Of a stretch of DNA of 64,000 nucleotides, positions 1 to 8,754 are shown piece after piece. Below the pieces are notes generated by a model that did no database searches, was not told the origin of the DNA, and worked only from the letters and a program-made list of their open reading frames with translations. Origin of the DNA: Paenibacillus nuruki (GTDB lineage Bacteria > Bacillota > Bacilli > Paenibacillales > Paenibacillaceae); the NCBI RefSeq assembly GCF_001721045.1, contig NZ_MDER01000002.1, positions 1 through 64,000 on the forward strand. Direction: 5' to 3'. The position numbers and the translations under genes are program-made. Each line of letters begins with the position of its first letter. Positions within the stretch are counted from its first letter, which is position 1.

Positions 1-26
1 TGAGCCAGGATCAAACTCTCCATAAA
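1..26 (-). rRNA. rrs: 16S rRNA, 5' end (partial)
   Basis: Read on the minus strand, the first bases of the window are the highly conserved 5' end of bacterial 16S rRNA, including the AGAGTTTGATCCTGGCTCA block. Only about 26 nt are inside the window; the gene continues past the left edge. The exact mature 5' end is inferred from homologues. Confidence 0.95.
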
Positions 27-117
27 GTGTTTGACTTGCTCAATTCTTAAACTGGCGAGAACCGAAGTTCTCTATTTTTAAAGGTCGGCTAAGACCTTCA
101 TTACTCACTCGTTGTTC

Positions 118-132
118 AGTTTTCAAAGATCA
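118..132 (-). promoter_or_regulatory. rRNA leader boxA-like antitermination element
   Basis: The minus-strand leader between promoter and 16S contains TGATCTTTGAAAACT. This matches the boxA element (TGCTCTTTGAAAAC in Bacillus) that recruits Nus factors for rRNA antitermination. It lies about 90 nt upstream of the 16S 5' end, the expected place. Confidence 0.7.
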
Positions 133-189
133 AACATTTCGTTATTTTGCTTTTGTGCACCGACGCGTTATCGCATCAGCAACTCTTAT

Positions 190-218
190 AATATATCATG
201 CTCATTTCATTTTGTCAA
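190..218 (-). promoter_or_regulatory. rRNA promoter P2 (sigma-A)
   Basis: Minus strand: TTGACA (213-218), a 17-bp spacer, then TATATT (190-195). It is a near-consensus sigma-A promoter about 160 bp upstream of 16S, and the sequence between them is the rRNA leader. Confidence 0.85.
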
Positions 219-321
219 CACTTTTTTTGAAGAACTTTTTAATTTTCGTTTATAAGATTTCTCTTATATAGAAGAATTATATGGTGTTGATGACTGTATC
301 CGTTGAAGCGGAACGTTTTAT

Positions 322-351
322 AATTTATCATAGAATGTTGATCCAAGTCAA
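322..351 (-). promoter_or_regulatory. Possible second rRNA promoter P1
   Basis: Minus strand: TTGACT (346-351), an 18-bp spacer and TAAATT (322-327), about 130 bp upstream of P2. Tandem promoters are usual for Bacillales rRNA operons. The -10 is weaker than that of P2, so this is tentative. Confidence 0.4.
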
Positions 352-428
352 CTACTTATTTAGCAAATGATTAGGAGTCGAATATAGTTATATTCCGCTT
401 CGTTTCTAATTGTTGATTTCTTCGGTTG

Positions 429-1313
429 TTATCGGTTGAGCCAATAACGTATTTCTCTTTCTCCTCCTGCTTGTTCAGGCCGCCAAGATACCACTTCATT
501 GATCAATGAACGGTATACAAGCTTACGAATAACCATAGGTAGCATATTGCCTACATGCGATAGATCAGGATGTTGTACTAATTCTTTGACACTCCATGGT
601 TGTTTGCGACTTCGAAGAACTTGGAAGAGTATAGATGAACATTCTCTCATTTTGGACATCACAGAGAATTCGCAAGCTAGCAAAACTAATTCTACTCGCT
701 GCTCCATCGTTTCTACACTGAAAGCCAGTTGCTCGTATAATTTGTATACATCAAGCTTTAAGGTTCTGACTTGTTCCCAGACTGCTGATTCTGGATAGAT
801 GCCTTTTTCAGATAAATCAATTCTTGCCCAGTGTTGTAATGCTTGAAAAATACTATTATAAGCATCCATCACTTGGTTCTGCTTCATATAGTGCTTTGCT
901 TCTACATACAACGTTAAAAAATGGGTGAATTCTAAAAATATTCTACGCTCTCGTAGAGGACTGGAAAAGTGCATGAATTGTTGTCTTAACTTGTCTATCT
1001 GTTCATCTGTATCCCAGAGTAGTTCGCCATTCAGAAAGTGTTCAATCATCATACGATTGTCTCCGGTTATCATACAATGCTCTAACATATCTTGATCCAC
1101 ATATATCACTTGTACGTGAGTATTCGATCCATCAATACGATGCTCGATGATTTCGACTTGTTCATGGTAGCTACATACAACGATAATAAGAACTTCAAAA
1201 TCATGTAAAAGTGAACCATTGAATTGCTGGTTTTGACTTTTCGATGCAACGGCTCCGATAATCTTACGGTGATTGGATTGTGCATGTAGAAAAGAAAGGT
1301 TAGTTAATTCCAC
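429..1313 (-). CDS. ygxA: YgxA-like nucleotidyltransferase-fold protein
   Basis: About 294 residues, soluble. It resembles the poorly characterised YgxA family, described as nucleotidyltransferase-like; no biochemical role is known to me. The N-terminal half would be the nucleotidyltransferase-like fold and the C-terminal half is helical. Neighbours support the name: in B. subtilis ygxA also sits between perR and an rRNA operon. I chose GTG at 1313 because AAGGAGG lies 5 nt upstream of it; an in-frame ATG at 1328 overlaps that ribosome binding site and is unlikely. The family assignment rests on recall of homologues plus synteny. Confidence 0.75.
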   Translation of the reverse strand: MELTNLSFLHAQSNHRKIIGAVASKSQNQQFNGSLLHDFEVLIIVVCSYHEQVEIIEHRIDGSNTHVQVIYVDQDMLEHCMITGDNRMMIEHFLNGELLWDTDEQIDKLRQQFMHFSSPLRERRIFLEFTHFLTLYVEAKHYMKQNQVMDAYNSIFQALQHWARIDLSEKGIYPESAVWEQVRTLKLDVYKLYEQLAFSVETMEQRVELVLLACEFSVMSKMRECSSILFQVLRSRKQPWSVKELVQHPDLSHVGNMLPMVIRKLVYRSLINEVVSWRPEQAGGEREIRYWLNR

Positions 1314-1463
1314 ATTGTCCTCCTTCATTTGGTTGAAAGTTGACTCATCGTTTTTATAGCTATAGAACTTATTTCTACAATTTGGAATACCTTTCCTGCT
1401 TGAAATCTAAGTAATTTACATAAAGGCGTAATTTTATTGTATTCTTTGAAATCATTTGACTAT

Positions 1464-1517
1464 GTAAAAAAAGGCTAGAATACCTATCAGACGATGCTGA
1501 GTAAGTATTCTAGCCTT
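1464..1517 (-). terminator. Rho-independent terminator after the GH18 gene
   Basis: A 13-bp perfect stem, AAGGCTAGAATAC (1471-1483) pairing with 1505-1517, is followed on the minus strand by a T run (1464-1470). It ends the GH18 transcript. There is no equal T run in the plus direction. Confidence 0.85.
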
Positions 1518-1571
1518 TGCATTCATATAGTTGTTCTATATTTACTGTGTCATCTTATTGCTTGCTCCATC

Positions 1572-3284
1572 TTATTTTTCAATCTTAGATAGTGTATTCC
1601 ATGCACGTTCGTCACCTAAACTACGTGTCCATGAAGCGACTCCAGCAAGATTGAGCTTTTGGGCAAGTTGTACTCTTGCTGTTAGAGAAACTTCATCTTC
1701 GATCCAGATCCGTTTGAGTGTACCCTCTTCTTGGTATTCTACATAGTTCTGTCCTGTCGTCTGATCGAACTTCGGTGACAATTTCTTTTCTTTGATTAAC
1801 TCTGCGATCCCATTCATTCCTAATGCTTTGGATGAGACTTTGGTTTTGCCATCTTCCGTCTTCTCTGTCCATACGCGTGAATATAAAGGAACTCCCAAAA
1901 TCAATTTATTTGCCGGAACTTCATCTTCTTCTAGAACACGATTCACTGCTTTTTCCACCCATGGTAATGAAGCGACTGAACCCGATTTGGGGCTAGCTGC
2001 CCAATGTTCGTCATACGCCATCAGCATCATATAATCTAAAGAAGGTGCTAATGCTTCACGATCTAAAAATTTGGACCATAGCTCGCTGTTGGATTTTGGT
2101 GTTACATCCATCGAAAGTACAAGGTCTTTCTGAAGAGCGAGTGGTCGTAATTCACGTACAAATTGAGTTACATTAGGTCCATCGCTTGTATGCACACTTT
2201 CAAAATCAATATTGATCCCATCTAGTTGATAAAGATCAGCATATTCTAATATTTGTGATATGACTCGACTTCTATTCTCATAGGTTGATAAAGCACCTGT
2301 GGTCATATCTGCATCAAAGTTGTTGCTGATCAATCCCCATACTTCTTTGTTGCGATTATGAGCCCAATTTACATAATGCATGTCTGCTTTACTACGTACA
2401 TTGCCTGTATTATCAACGATCTCAAACCATGTAGGACTGACTACATTAACTCCAGGTAACTCACCGATCTTGGTGGTGTCTGGTTGACGCTCATAGACGG
2501 CTTCCCACGTTAGATTTACTTTTTTCCCTGCCCAGTCCCTGTTTACTCGGTTATCAGGCATCTTCGGGACGGATACTGTCTCCAAATCGTCTAAAGCTAC
2601 GCTATCCTTCTGCATATACCCGACATATCCATTATCTAACTGTACTGTATACCATTCTTCTCCTGTCTCCCATATGCGCAATCTAGCATTCTGAGGGACA
2701 TCTGTATAAATACGAGAATGAATATCTGCTTCTACACGTAAGGCAACCGTCTGATCTGCTCCTGCGGTTACAGTATGTGCGTATTGGACTTTCTCGCCTG
2801 CTTTTAACAAAATTACAGCACCTGTTGTAGGATCTTCGTAGACATTAATGCCATAGGTTTCTTTGAGCGGAGCGAGTGGTACGTACAAAACCTCCCCTTC
2901 TTGTTGAGGAGCAAATCGCAATTGTACTGATTTCATATTAAGTTGTGCGTCTTTACTTCCACTTTGTAGTTGTACGAGATTACGATCTGTTGTTAGAATG
3001 ACGGATTGTGTTGCTTCTTCATATCGAATGTTAGGATCGATCTGTTCTTGTAAAACCGGTAAAGGGAGTTGTAAAGAATCTCCTGTTCCGATAGCCGAAT
3101 AAGGTAGTATCTCACCTTTGATAAAAATAGGTTTAGCTAGTCCTTTCCAATCCGGGTCTTTATGTAAAGGGTTAGGGAAAATCTCAAATATAATCCAACC
3201 GATTATTAAAAAAGCTACAAAACCTAATACCCACCAACGACGTTTGTTTGATCTGTGTAGATGTGCTCGTTCTTTTCTATTCAA
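1572..3284 (-). CDS. Membrane-anchored GH18-family glycoside hydrolase with SH3 domain
   Basis: 570 residues. A basic N-terminus is followed by one membrane segment (about 18-37), a stalk resembling copper-amine-oxidase N-terminal-like domains (about 50-165), an SH3b-like domain (about 175-235) and a GH18 barrel (about 245-565). The GH18 catalytic motif is intact as DGINIDFE (DxxxDxE), with the last Glu as proton donor. GH18 proteins of this type in spore-formers include spore-cortex or cell-wall N-acetylglucosaminidases, so the likely substrate is peptidoglycan or chitin-like glycan outside the membrane. It starts at TTG 3284 with AAGGAGG 5 nt upstream. It is monocistronic, with its own terminator downstream. 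The substrate is inferred. Confidence 0.8.
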   Translation of the reverse strand: MNRKERAHLHRSNKRRWWVLGFVAFLIIGWIIFEIFPNPLHKDPDWKGLAKPIFIKGEILPYSAIGTGDSLQLPLPVLQEQIDPNIRYEEATQSVILTTDRNLVQLQSGSKDAQLNMKSVQLRFAPQQEGEVLYVPLAPLKETYGINVYEDPTTGAVILLKAGEKVQYAHTVTAGADQTVALRVEADIHSRIYTDVPQNARLRIWETGEEWYTVQLDNGYVGYMQKDSVALDDLETVSVPKMPDNRVNRDWAGKKVNLTWEAVYERQPDTTKIGELPGVNVVSPTWFEIVDNTGNVRSKADMHYVNWAHNRNKEVWGLISNNFDADMTTGALSTYENRSRVISQILEYADLYQLDGINIDFESVHTSDGPNVTQFVRELRPLALQKDLVLSMDVTPKSNSELWSKFLDREALAPSLDYMMLMAYDEHWAASPKSGSVASLPWVEKAVNRVLEEDEVPANKLILGVPLYSRVWTEKTEDGKTKVSSKALGMNGIAELIKEKKLSPKFDQTTGQNYVEYQEEGTLKRIWIEDEVSLTARVQLAQKLNLAGVASWTRSLGDERAWNTLSKIEK

Positions 3285-3351
3285 AGTATCCTCCTTGTGC
3301 TTTGTTATTCAAGCTCTTGTTGTTAAATAGCGTTTGATGCATGACTTTAAT

Positions 3352-3390
3352 AAAAAAAGCGTGAAAAACCATATGGTTTCTCGCGCTTTT
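3352..3390 (-). terminator. Terminator after perR
   Basis: The hairpin AAAAGCGCGAGAAACC/GGTTTTTCACGC on the minus strand ends in a run of seven T. It lies 5 bp past the perR stop codon. Confidence 0.8.
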
Positions 3391-3394
3391 GAAA

Positions 3395-3829
3395 TTACTG
3401 TTGATTCAAGCCTCTGCAATCTGCGCAAGTTCCATAAAGCTCCATCCGATGCCCAGAAATCTGAAATCCTGTATGCCTAGCTGCTTGTTGTTCTACTGCT
3501 TCTAACGAAGGATAACTAAAATCCTCGATTTTGCCACACTGCTGACAGATCACATGATAATGATCTGTAATATTAGCATCGAATCGGCTTGAATTATCAC
3601 CGTATGTTAATTCATGCACCATTCCTGCTTCAATAAACATTTTCAAATTATTATATACCGTAGCTACACTCATACTTGGAAATTGAGGTTCTAACGAACG
3701 ATAAATTTCATCTGCTGTTGGATGTTCCATGGATTCTAGTAAATAACTTAAAATCGCATGACGTTGCGGTGTAATCCGTACGCCGCTGACTTTGAGCTGT
3801 TCCAATGCGTGTTGCACACTTGTCGTCAT
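3395..3829 (-). CDS. perR: Peroxide-responsive Fur-family repressor PerR
   Basis: 144 residues, a typical PerR length. It has a winged-helix DNA-binding half ([12 protein letters not shown], then SVATVYNNL recognition helix) and a metal-binding dimerisation half with two CxxC pairs (CQQC, CADC) for structural zinc. The histidines and acidic residues of the regulatory Fe/Mn site are present ([15 protein letters not shown]). PerR senses H2O2 by iron-catalysed histidine oxidation and represses peroxide defence genes. I chose ATG 3829 over an in-frame start at 3919 because AAGGCGGTG precedes it and the extra 30 residues are unlike any Fur protein. Synteny with ygxA and rrn agrees with PerR rather than Fur or Zur. 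Confidence 0.9.
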   Translation of the reverse strand: MTTSVQHALEQLKVSGVRITPQRHAILSYLLESMEHPTADEIYRSLEPQFPSMSVATVYNNLKMFIEAGMVHELTYGDNSSRFDANITDHYHVICQQCGKIEDFSYPSLEAVEQQAARHTGFQISGHRMELYGTCADCRGLNQQ

Positions 3830-3931
3830 CTTATTCACCGCCTTATTGAACTTTCCGAAAAAAACTGTATGTCCGGTAAGAACTAATAAAAGAAGAAAGT
3901 GACCAGACAAGGCAGACATTCGTCAACTTTA

Positions 3932-3961
3932 ATTGTACGGGTAGATGAAGAGGATTGTCAA
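3932..3961 (-). promoter_or_regulatory. perR promoter (sigma-A)
   Basis: Minus strand: TTGACA (3956-3961), an 18-bp spacer, TACAAT (3932-3937), giving a leader of about 95 nt before the perR ATG at 3829. This supports the shorter start. I see no clear Per box over it. Confidence 0.7.
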
Positions 3962-3972
3962 CGCAACCTCTT

Positions 3973-5379
3973 TTAGTTCGTTGATGGAGACTCTGTCACT
4001 GGTTCATCGGTATTGGTAGTATTCTTACTTTCTGTGGTGCTTGGTGATCCTGAATTTGAAGAAGCATCAGTCTCTTCTGGGTTCGCTGGATCAATCGTTT
4101 GGTCGTCATTGTCTTTAACCATAGCATCACTATTACGCATAATATTCAAGTCGCCATTACCATCTACTTGTATCGCATGATCGGCTGTACCAAATTCACC
4201 TGTGATGGTTCTTTTTTCTACTTTTAAAGGCAAATCAGTATTGATTGTTCCATAGCTGTTGGAACCTGACACTTTGTAATCGCCGGTTGGTGGTAAGTAG
4301 AGATGAATCACACCGACTGCACTATACACAGACCAATCTCCACCAATACTTACTGAACGAATCTCAATATTTCCATTTAACGATTCAGCTTTGACTGCAA
4401 AATTCGCCTCATCTACCATCACGTTACCATTTCTTGTATTTACATCAATATCACCAAGACCGCTTGTTAGTGAAACATCGCCGACTTGTGTATACAGCTT
4501 AGCCACTCCACTGATATCGCTCGCTTTGTATGTGCCTTGTTTGGTATCTGCATCGACATTACCAAGAATCGATGAAATATCCATATTTCCGTTAACGGTC
4601 TGTGCTTTGATATCGCCGACTAGATTACGCATAATTAAGCTACCGTTACCTGAACGTACTGCAATATTACGTAATGCTTCTACATTAGTCATAGTCACTT
4701 TACCATTCGTTGTCTGAGCATTAATATCTAACCGACTCTTTTCAGGTAAAGTGATCTCCATATTGATTCTAGGCTGACGATTATTGGATTCACCATACGT
4801 CTGTGTCTGTGGACGAATCGAAATCTCATCCCCTTCTGACACTTCGATAGTCGTAGCGTCCGCAATCTTCTGTGCTTCATCGGCTTCAATCTCATCGATC
4901 CAGACTACCGGACGTACTTCAATCTTATCTACATCGCCACGATGAACGATCAAGTCTCCATTGATTCCTTCTATGGTCAGTTCGTCGGTATCTTCATCGA
5001 CTGGAATCGATACAGGTGTTAATTCGATTCGATTACCCGAAGCCTCACTAAATTCGGAAGAAGCCGCTGTTAAATCGAGACTAACTTTACTCCATAGATA
5101 TAAATATTGATTCTGTTCGGTCACGAAAAAAATAGCCGCCGCTGCAATCACAGCAGTCAGTATTCCTTTGATATCTAAGCGGAATCTCATTCGTTTACGA
5201 CGGGAAAGGATATAAAATATAATATATTCCAAACCCCAACATACTAGAATAAGTGGCCACCATTGAAGTAAAATAAGTAGCTGACTGCCACCACTCCATT
5301 GATCCACACTAATTAAAATACCTAAGGCTATCCATAACAATGAAGCTGTTATTCGTCCTACTCTAATTCTGCCTGTCAT
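3973..5379 (-). CDS. DUF4097 family membrane protein
   Basis: 468 residues. Three hydrophobic segments lie in the first 100 residues, followed by a long region of short beta-strand repeats (about 135-400; recurring patterns such as 'NGNMDISS', 'NTRNGNVMVDE') typical of DUF4097, a predicted beta-helix fold often found with envelope-stress genes. The C-terminus is a low-complexity Ser/Thr/Asp tail. It starts at ATG 5379 with AGGAGG 8 nt upstream and overlaps the end of the upstream membrane-protein gene by 17 bp, so the two are translationally coupled. The exact function is unknown; a role in envelope-stress sensing is inferred from the family only. Confidence 0.75.
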   Translation of the reverse strand: MTGRIRVGRITASLLWIALGILISVDQWSGGSQLLILLQWWPLILVCWGLEYIIFYILSRRKRMRFRLDIKGILTAVIAAAAIFFVTEQNQYLYLWSKVSLDLTAASSEFSEASGNRIELTPVSIPVDEDTDELTIEGINGDLIVHRGDVDKIEVRPVVWIDEIEADEAQKIADATTIEVSEGDEISIRPQTQTYGESNNRQPRINMEITLPEKSRLDINAQTTNGKVTMTNVEALRNIAVRSGNGSLIMRNLVGDIKAQTVNGNMDISSILGNVDADTKQGTYKASDISGVAKLYTQVGDVSLTSGLGDIDVNTRNGNVMVDEANFAVKAESLNGNIEIRSVSIGGDWSVYSAVGVIHLYLPPTGDYKVSGSNSYGTINTDLPLKVEKRTITGEFGTADHAIQVDGNGDLNIMRNSDAMVKDNDDQTIDPANPEETDASSNSGSPSTTESKNTTNTDEPVTESPSTN

Positions 5380-5944
5380 TGCTAGCACCTCCTACAGCCT
5401 GAGATTTAGCAGATGACGTTGATTTATGAATCGATCGATAAATCCGTACAATTTGAAAAGCAAGTAACCCTACACCGATCACAATACAAATGACTGCTGT
5501 AATATAACCGCCCCAGAAGCTGACAACATTACGCAGCCAATACGGTCGTACTAAAAACATAAAGATCAGTAATCCTTCTGCCATTAAGACTAAACCAAAT
5601 GAAATTCCGCGTACTCCTGCAAACGATTTACGGCGCTTGTATTTGGGAATAAGCGCACGGATATGATCGTTAATCCAATCTGTAGATTGCAGAACATCAT
5701 ACACATTATAGAAATAAATAACTGGAATCATCAGTGCTAATAATATCAAAAGAGGAACGTTGATCTGAATGCCTTTGGATGTAAAATAAAAAAGGGCAGC
5801 AATATCAAGCAGTAAAATAGCAATAAATTGTATTCCCCTTTGTGCCAATCCTAGATACATATGACCGAATCCAGGAAGAATAGCAGCGATAAAAACAGCG
5901 ATAAATTTGCGTTTGAGTGGTAGTTTGGCAGGGGTCTTTTTCAC
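5363..5944 (-). CDS. Small polytopic membrane protein coupled to DUF4097 gene
   Basis: 193 residues with about five membrane segments. The N-terminus contains 'LPGFGHMYLG', the glycine-rich first-helix signature of TM2-like and related small membrane proteins. It starts at GTG 5944 with GGAGG about 11 nt upstream; no better in-frame start is visible. It overlaps the DUF4097 gene by 17 bp, so the products probably act together at the membrane. Function not recognised. Confidence 0.7.
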   Translation of the reverse strand: MKKTPAKLPLKRKFIAVFIAAILPGFGHMYLGLAQRGIQFIAILLLDIAALFYFTSKGIQINVPLLILLALMIPVIYFYNVYDVLQSTDWINDHIRALIPKYKRRKSFAGVRGISFGLVLMAEGLLIFMFLVRPYWLRNVVSFWGGYITAVICIVIGVGLLAFQIVRIYRSIHKSTSSAKSQAVGGASNDRQN

Positions 5945-5973
5945 TGTTGATCATGCCTCCTTGTTCTTTGCCT

Positions 5974-6681
5974 TTACTCAATAGCTACTGCGGTCACACC
6001 TTCGATCTTTTGAATATTACCTATCAACTCTAAAGAATCATATTCATGCTTGATAATGACATTCAAGCGAAGTTCGGTAACCAACATTTCAGATGTCATG
6101 CTAATGCCACCACGTTCTTTGACATAGGTTACTTTTTTAATCTGAATATGTTCGCTATCCATAAAACGGGATATTTTATCCAATGTTAACGTACCTGCTA
6201 TCCCTTCGATCGTAATCTGATGATCTTTGCTACGACGAATATAACGTTGTTCTACGATATTAAGTACCCACAAATTCAATAGAACGATCAATGTGCATAC
6301 AAAAGCTGCAAAATAAAAACCAGCTCCGATAGCCAAACCGATGGCAGCCACTACCCAAAGCGAAGCTGCTGTTGTCAAACCAGTAATCGCTTTACCTGTA
6401 AATAAAATTGTCCCTGCTCCCAAAAATCCGATACCAGAAATAACAGCTGTTGCTAAACGAGCTGGATCCAGTCGCACATTCGGTTCTTTGACAAATTCAG
6501 CAAATCCGTAGACTGATAACATCATAATCAAAGTAGAACCTACACAAACTAAAATATGCGTTCGTAGCCCTGCTGCGTGGCTAGATCGCTCTCGTTCCCA
6601 ACCAATCAATCCGCCCATCAGCATTGAAGCTAGTAAACGAAGTAAAATATGAACATTGGTAATATACCAGGGATCAGACAT
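5974..6681 (-). CDS. MgtC/SapB family membrane protein
   Basis: 235 residues. The N-terminal four to five membrane segments carry the MgtC signature (GGLIGWERERSSHAAGLRTH, then a Gly-rich 'GIGFLGAGTI'). The C-terminal about 90 residues form a soluble ACT-like domain. MgtC proteins modulate ATP synthase or Mg2+ homeostasis in some pathogens; the role of Firmicute homologues is not settled. The ATG overlaps the stop of the upstream GNAT gene (TAATG), indicating translational coupling. Confidence 0.85.
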   Translation of the reverse strand: MSDPWYITNVHILLRLLASMLMGGLIGWERERSSHAAGLRTHILVCVGSTLIMMLSVYGFAEFVKEPNVRLDPARLATAVISGIGFLGAGTILFTGKAITGLTTAASLWVVAAIGLAIGAGFYFAAFVCTLIVLLNLWVLNIVEQRYIRRSKDHQITIEGIAGTLTLDKISRFMDSEHIQIKKVTYVKERGGISMTSEMLVTELRLNVIIKHEYDSLELIGNIQKIEGVTAVAIE

Positions 6682-7175
6682 TAGTCACTCGAATCCTCCC
6701 CTGTGTGAGCTAAAGCAGGATTAGGACGATGAAAAGTAGTTAATTTGACACCTGGCGCTACTTCAAACGTCTCAATCGGGTAAAATCCATACTTTTTATA
6801 TAACGATACCGCAGGCTGATTGAGTTGACCTGTTGATACGATATATAAAGGTACATCAGGATACTCTGCAAATACATGTTCAATCAATTGACTTGCAATC
6901 CCTTGACGAAAAGCAGAAGGATGGACCATCATACGAGCAATCGTTAATGTATCATGCTCTTCTCTTTCAATAGAAATTACACCTTGAATTTCTTCATATT
7001 CATTCACATACGCATAAAAGGTTTCACGGCACCGACGAATAGTCTCTACCGTGTCCAGTAATGGTGGAAGTTCTTTGAAGCCAATGAGCTGTGCTTCTAA
7101 GCGATAAGCAATATGTTGTAATGCCCATATCTGCTGAACCGTATGGTCATCTTCTAATATGCATTTCTGGATCAC
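6681..7175 (-). CDS. GNAT-family N-acetyltransferase
   Basis: 164 residues with a GNAT fold. 'ARMMVHPSAFRQGIASQLI' matches motif A, with the acetyl-CoA pyrophosphate loop as RQGIAS, and 'LYKKYGFYPIETF' is motif B. The substrate cannot be told from sequence. It starts at GTG 7175 with AAAGGAG 7 nt upstream. It is the first gene of a two-gene unit with the MgtC-like gene (TAATG overlap). Confidence 0.8.
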   Translation of the reverse strand: MIQKCILEDDHTVQQIWALQHIAYRLEAQLIGFKELPPLLDTVETIRRCRETFYAYVNEYEEIQGVISIEREEHDTLTIARMMVHPSAFRQGIASQLIEHVFAEYPDVPLYIVSTGQLNQPAVSLYKKYGFYPIETFEVAPGVKLTTFHRPNPALAHTGEDSSD

Positions 7176-7227
7176 AAGATCACTCCTTTACTTCCCCATA
7201 TAGTATTGGCAAAAGTACTATCTGCTA

Positions 7228-7258
7228 AAAAAAGAGACATGCCATATGGCATGCCCCT
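7228..7258 (-). terminator. Terminator of the gatCAB operon
   Basis: The minus strand shows GGCATGCCATATGGCATGTC, a self-complementary stem, followed by CTCTTTTTTT. It lies about 35 bp after the gatB stop. Confidence 0.75.
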
Positions 7259-7290
7259 ATATCTGTTTATCATCCCGGGATTATGCCAGA

Positions 7291-8724
7291 TTAGCGAGGC
7301 AATAATTCAGCCAATAGTTTGTTAACCATGCCCGGATTCGCTTTGCCTTTACTTTGCTTCATAACTTGCCCCACTAAAAAGCCGATCGCTTTGTCTTTGC
7401 CTGCTTGATAATCTTCTACAGACTGTGGATTGGCGGCGATCACAGCTTCAACAATGCCTTTGATCGCACCTTCGTCACTAATCTGAGTCAATCCTTGATC
7501 TTCCACGATTTGCTGTGGTAGTTTGCCGGATTGAAGCATTTCTTTGAATACCGTTTTGGCAATTTTATTACTGATAGTGCCTTTTTCGATCAGTCCGATC
7601 AATTCACCTAATGCTTGCCCTGTTAAAGGAACGGCTGCTAATTCAAGATTATTGGCATTCAAATAACCAAGTAATTCTCCTTGCATCCAGTTCGCGACGG
7701 ATTTGGCATCGCTAGTATACGTTAGGCTCTCTTCAAATAGATCAGCCAAAGGCTTGGAAGATGTAATCACACCTGCATCATATTCAGGTAACCCATATTC
7801 AGAAGTATAACGCGCTTTACGTGCATCTGGTAATTCAGGAATAGAAGCCTGAATACGATCTTTCCATGCTTGATCAATATGCAAAGTCACTAGATCTGGA
7901 TCAGGGAAATAACGATAATCATGCGATTCTTCTTTGCCACGCATTGATAATGTTTTGCCCTGAGCTTCATCCCAGCGGCGTGTTTCTTGAATCACTTTGT
8001 CACCATCATCCAAAATCTCAGCCTGACGGTATTGTTCATACTCTAACCCTTTTTGTACACCACGGAAAGAGTTCATGTTTTTAAGTTCAGCACGAGTTCC
8101 AAATTCTTTTTGCCCTGCTGGACGAAGACTGATATTCGCATCACAACGAAGTGATCCTTCTTCCATTTTCACATCAGACACATCACAATATTGCATAATC
8201 GCACGAATTTTCTCCAAATAAGCACGAGCTTCTTCCGGCGAAGAAATATCCGGTTCAGATACAATTTCAATCAGTGGTGTGCCCACACGGTTAAAATCAA
8301 CCAGTGAATCGTATCCACCTGATGTATGTGTTAATTTACCTGCATCTTCTTCTAAATGTAAACGGGTAATCCCTATACGCTTAGTTGTACCATTCACTTC
8401 AATATCAACCCAACCATGTTCACCGATCGGTTGGTCGAATTGAGAAATCTGATAAGCTTTAGGGGAATCCGGATAGAAATAGTTTTTGCGATCAAATTTG
8501 CTCACATCGCCTATTTTACAATTGATAGCTAGTGCTGCTTTCATGGCGTAGTCTACAGCTTGACGATTCAATACAGGCAATACACCTGGATGACCTAAAC
8601 AAACAGGGCATGTATGCGTATTAGCAGGTGCACCAAATGCTGTAGAACAACCGCAAAAGATTTTGGACTTGGTATGTAGTTCAACGTGAACTTCAAGTCC
8701 GATGACTGTTTCGTAATTGGACAT
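7291..8724 (-). CDS. gatB: Asp-tRNA(Asn)/Glu-tRNA(Gln) amidotransferase subunit B
   Basis: 477 residues, the normal GatB length. It begins with the family hallmark [13 protein letters not shown], has the zinc-site cysteines (FCGCSTAFG and [11 protein letters not shown]), the '[14 protein letters not shown]' kinase-like core, and a C-terminal helical/YqeY tail. GatB phosphorylates the mischarged tRNA and uses ammonia from GatA to form Gln-tRNA(Gln) or Asn-tRNA(Asn). I chose ATG 8724, preceded by AAGGAGG; the in-frame GTG at 8748 overlaps that site. Last gene of gatCAB, 30 bp after gatA. Confidence 0.97.
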   Translation of the reverse strand: MSNYETVIGLEVHVELHTKSKIFCGCSTAFGAPANTHTCPVCLGHPGVLPVLNRQAVDYAMKAALAINCKIGDVSKFDRKNYFYPDSPKAYQISQFDQPIGEHGWVDIEVNGTTKRIGITRLHLEEDAGKLTHTSGGYDSLVDFNRVGTPLIEIVSEPDISSPEEARAYLEKIRAIMQYCDVSDVKMEEGSLRCDANISLRPAGQKEFGTRAELKNMNSFRGVQKGLEYEQYRQAEILDDGDKVIQETRRWDEAQGKTLSMRGKEESHDYRYFPDPDLVTLHIDQAWKDRIQASIPELPDARKARYTSEYGLPEYDAGVITSSKPLADLFEESLTYTSDAKSVANWMQGELLGYLNANNLELAAVPLTGQALGELIGLIEKGTISNKIAKTVFKEMLQSGKLPQQIVEDQGLTQISDEGAIKGIVEAVIAANPQSVEDYQAGKDKAIGFLVGQVMKQSKGKANPGMVNKLLAELLPR

Positions 8725-8754
8725 ACTGATAGCTTCCTCCTTCTTCACACGGTT

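Noticed and set aside
3830-3919. N-terminal extension of PerR by 30 residues
   Set aside because: It runs through the promoter leader, has no ribosome binding site and no counterpart in Fur-family proteins; ATG 3829 has AAGGCGGTG.
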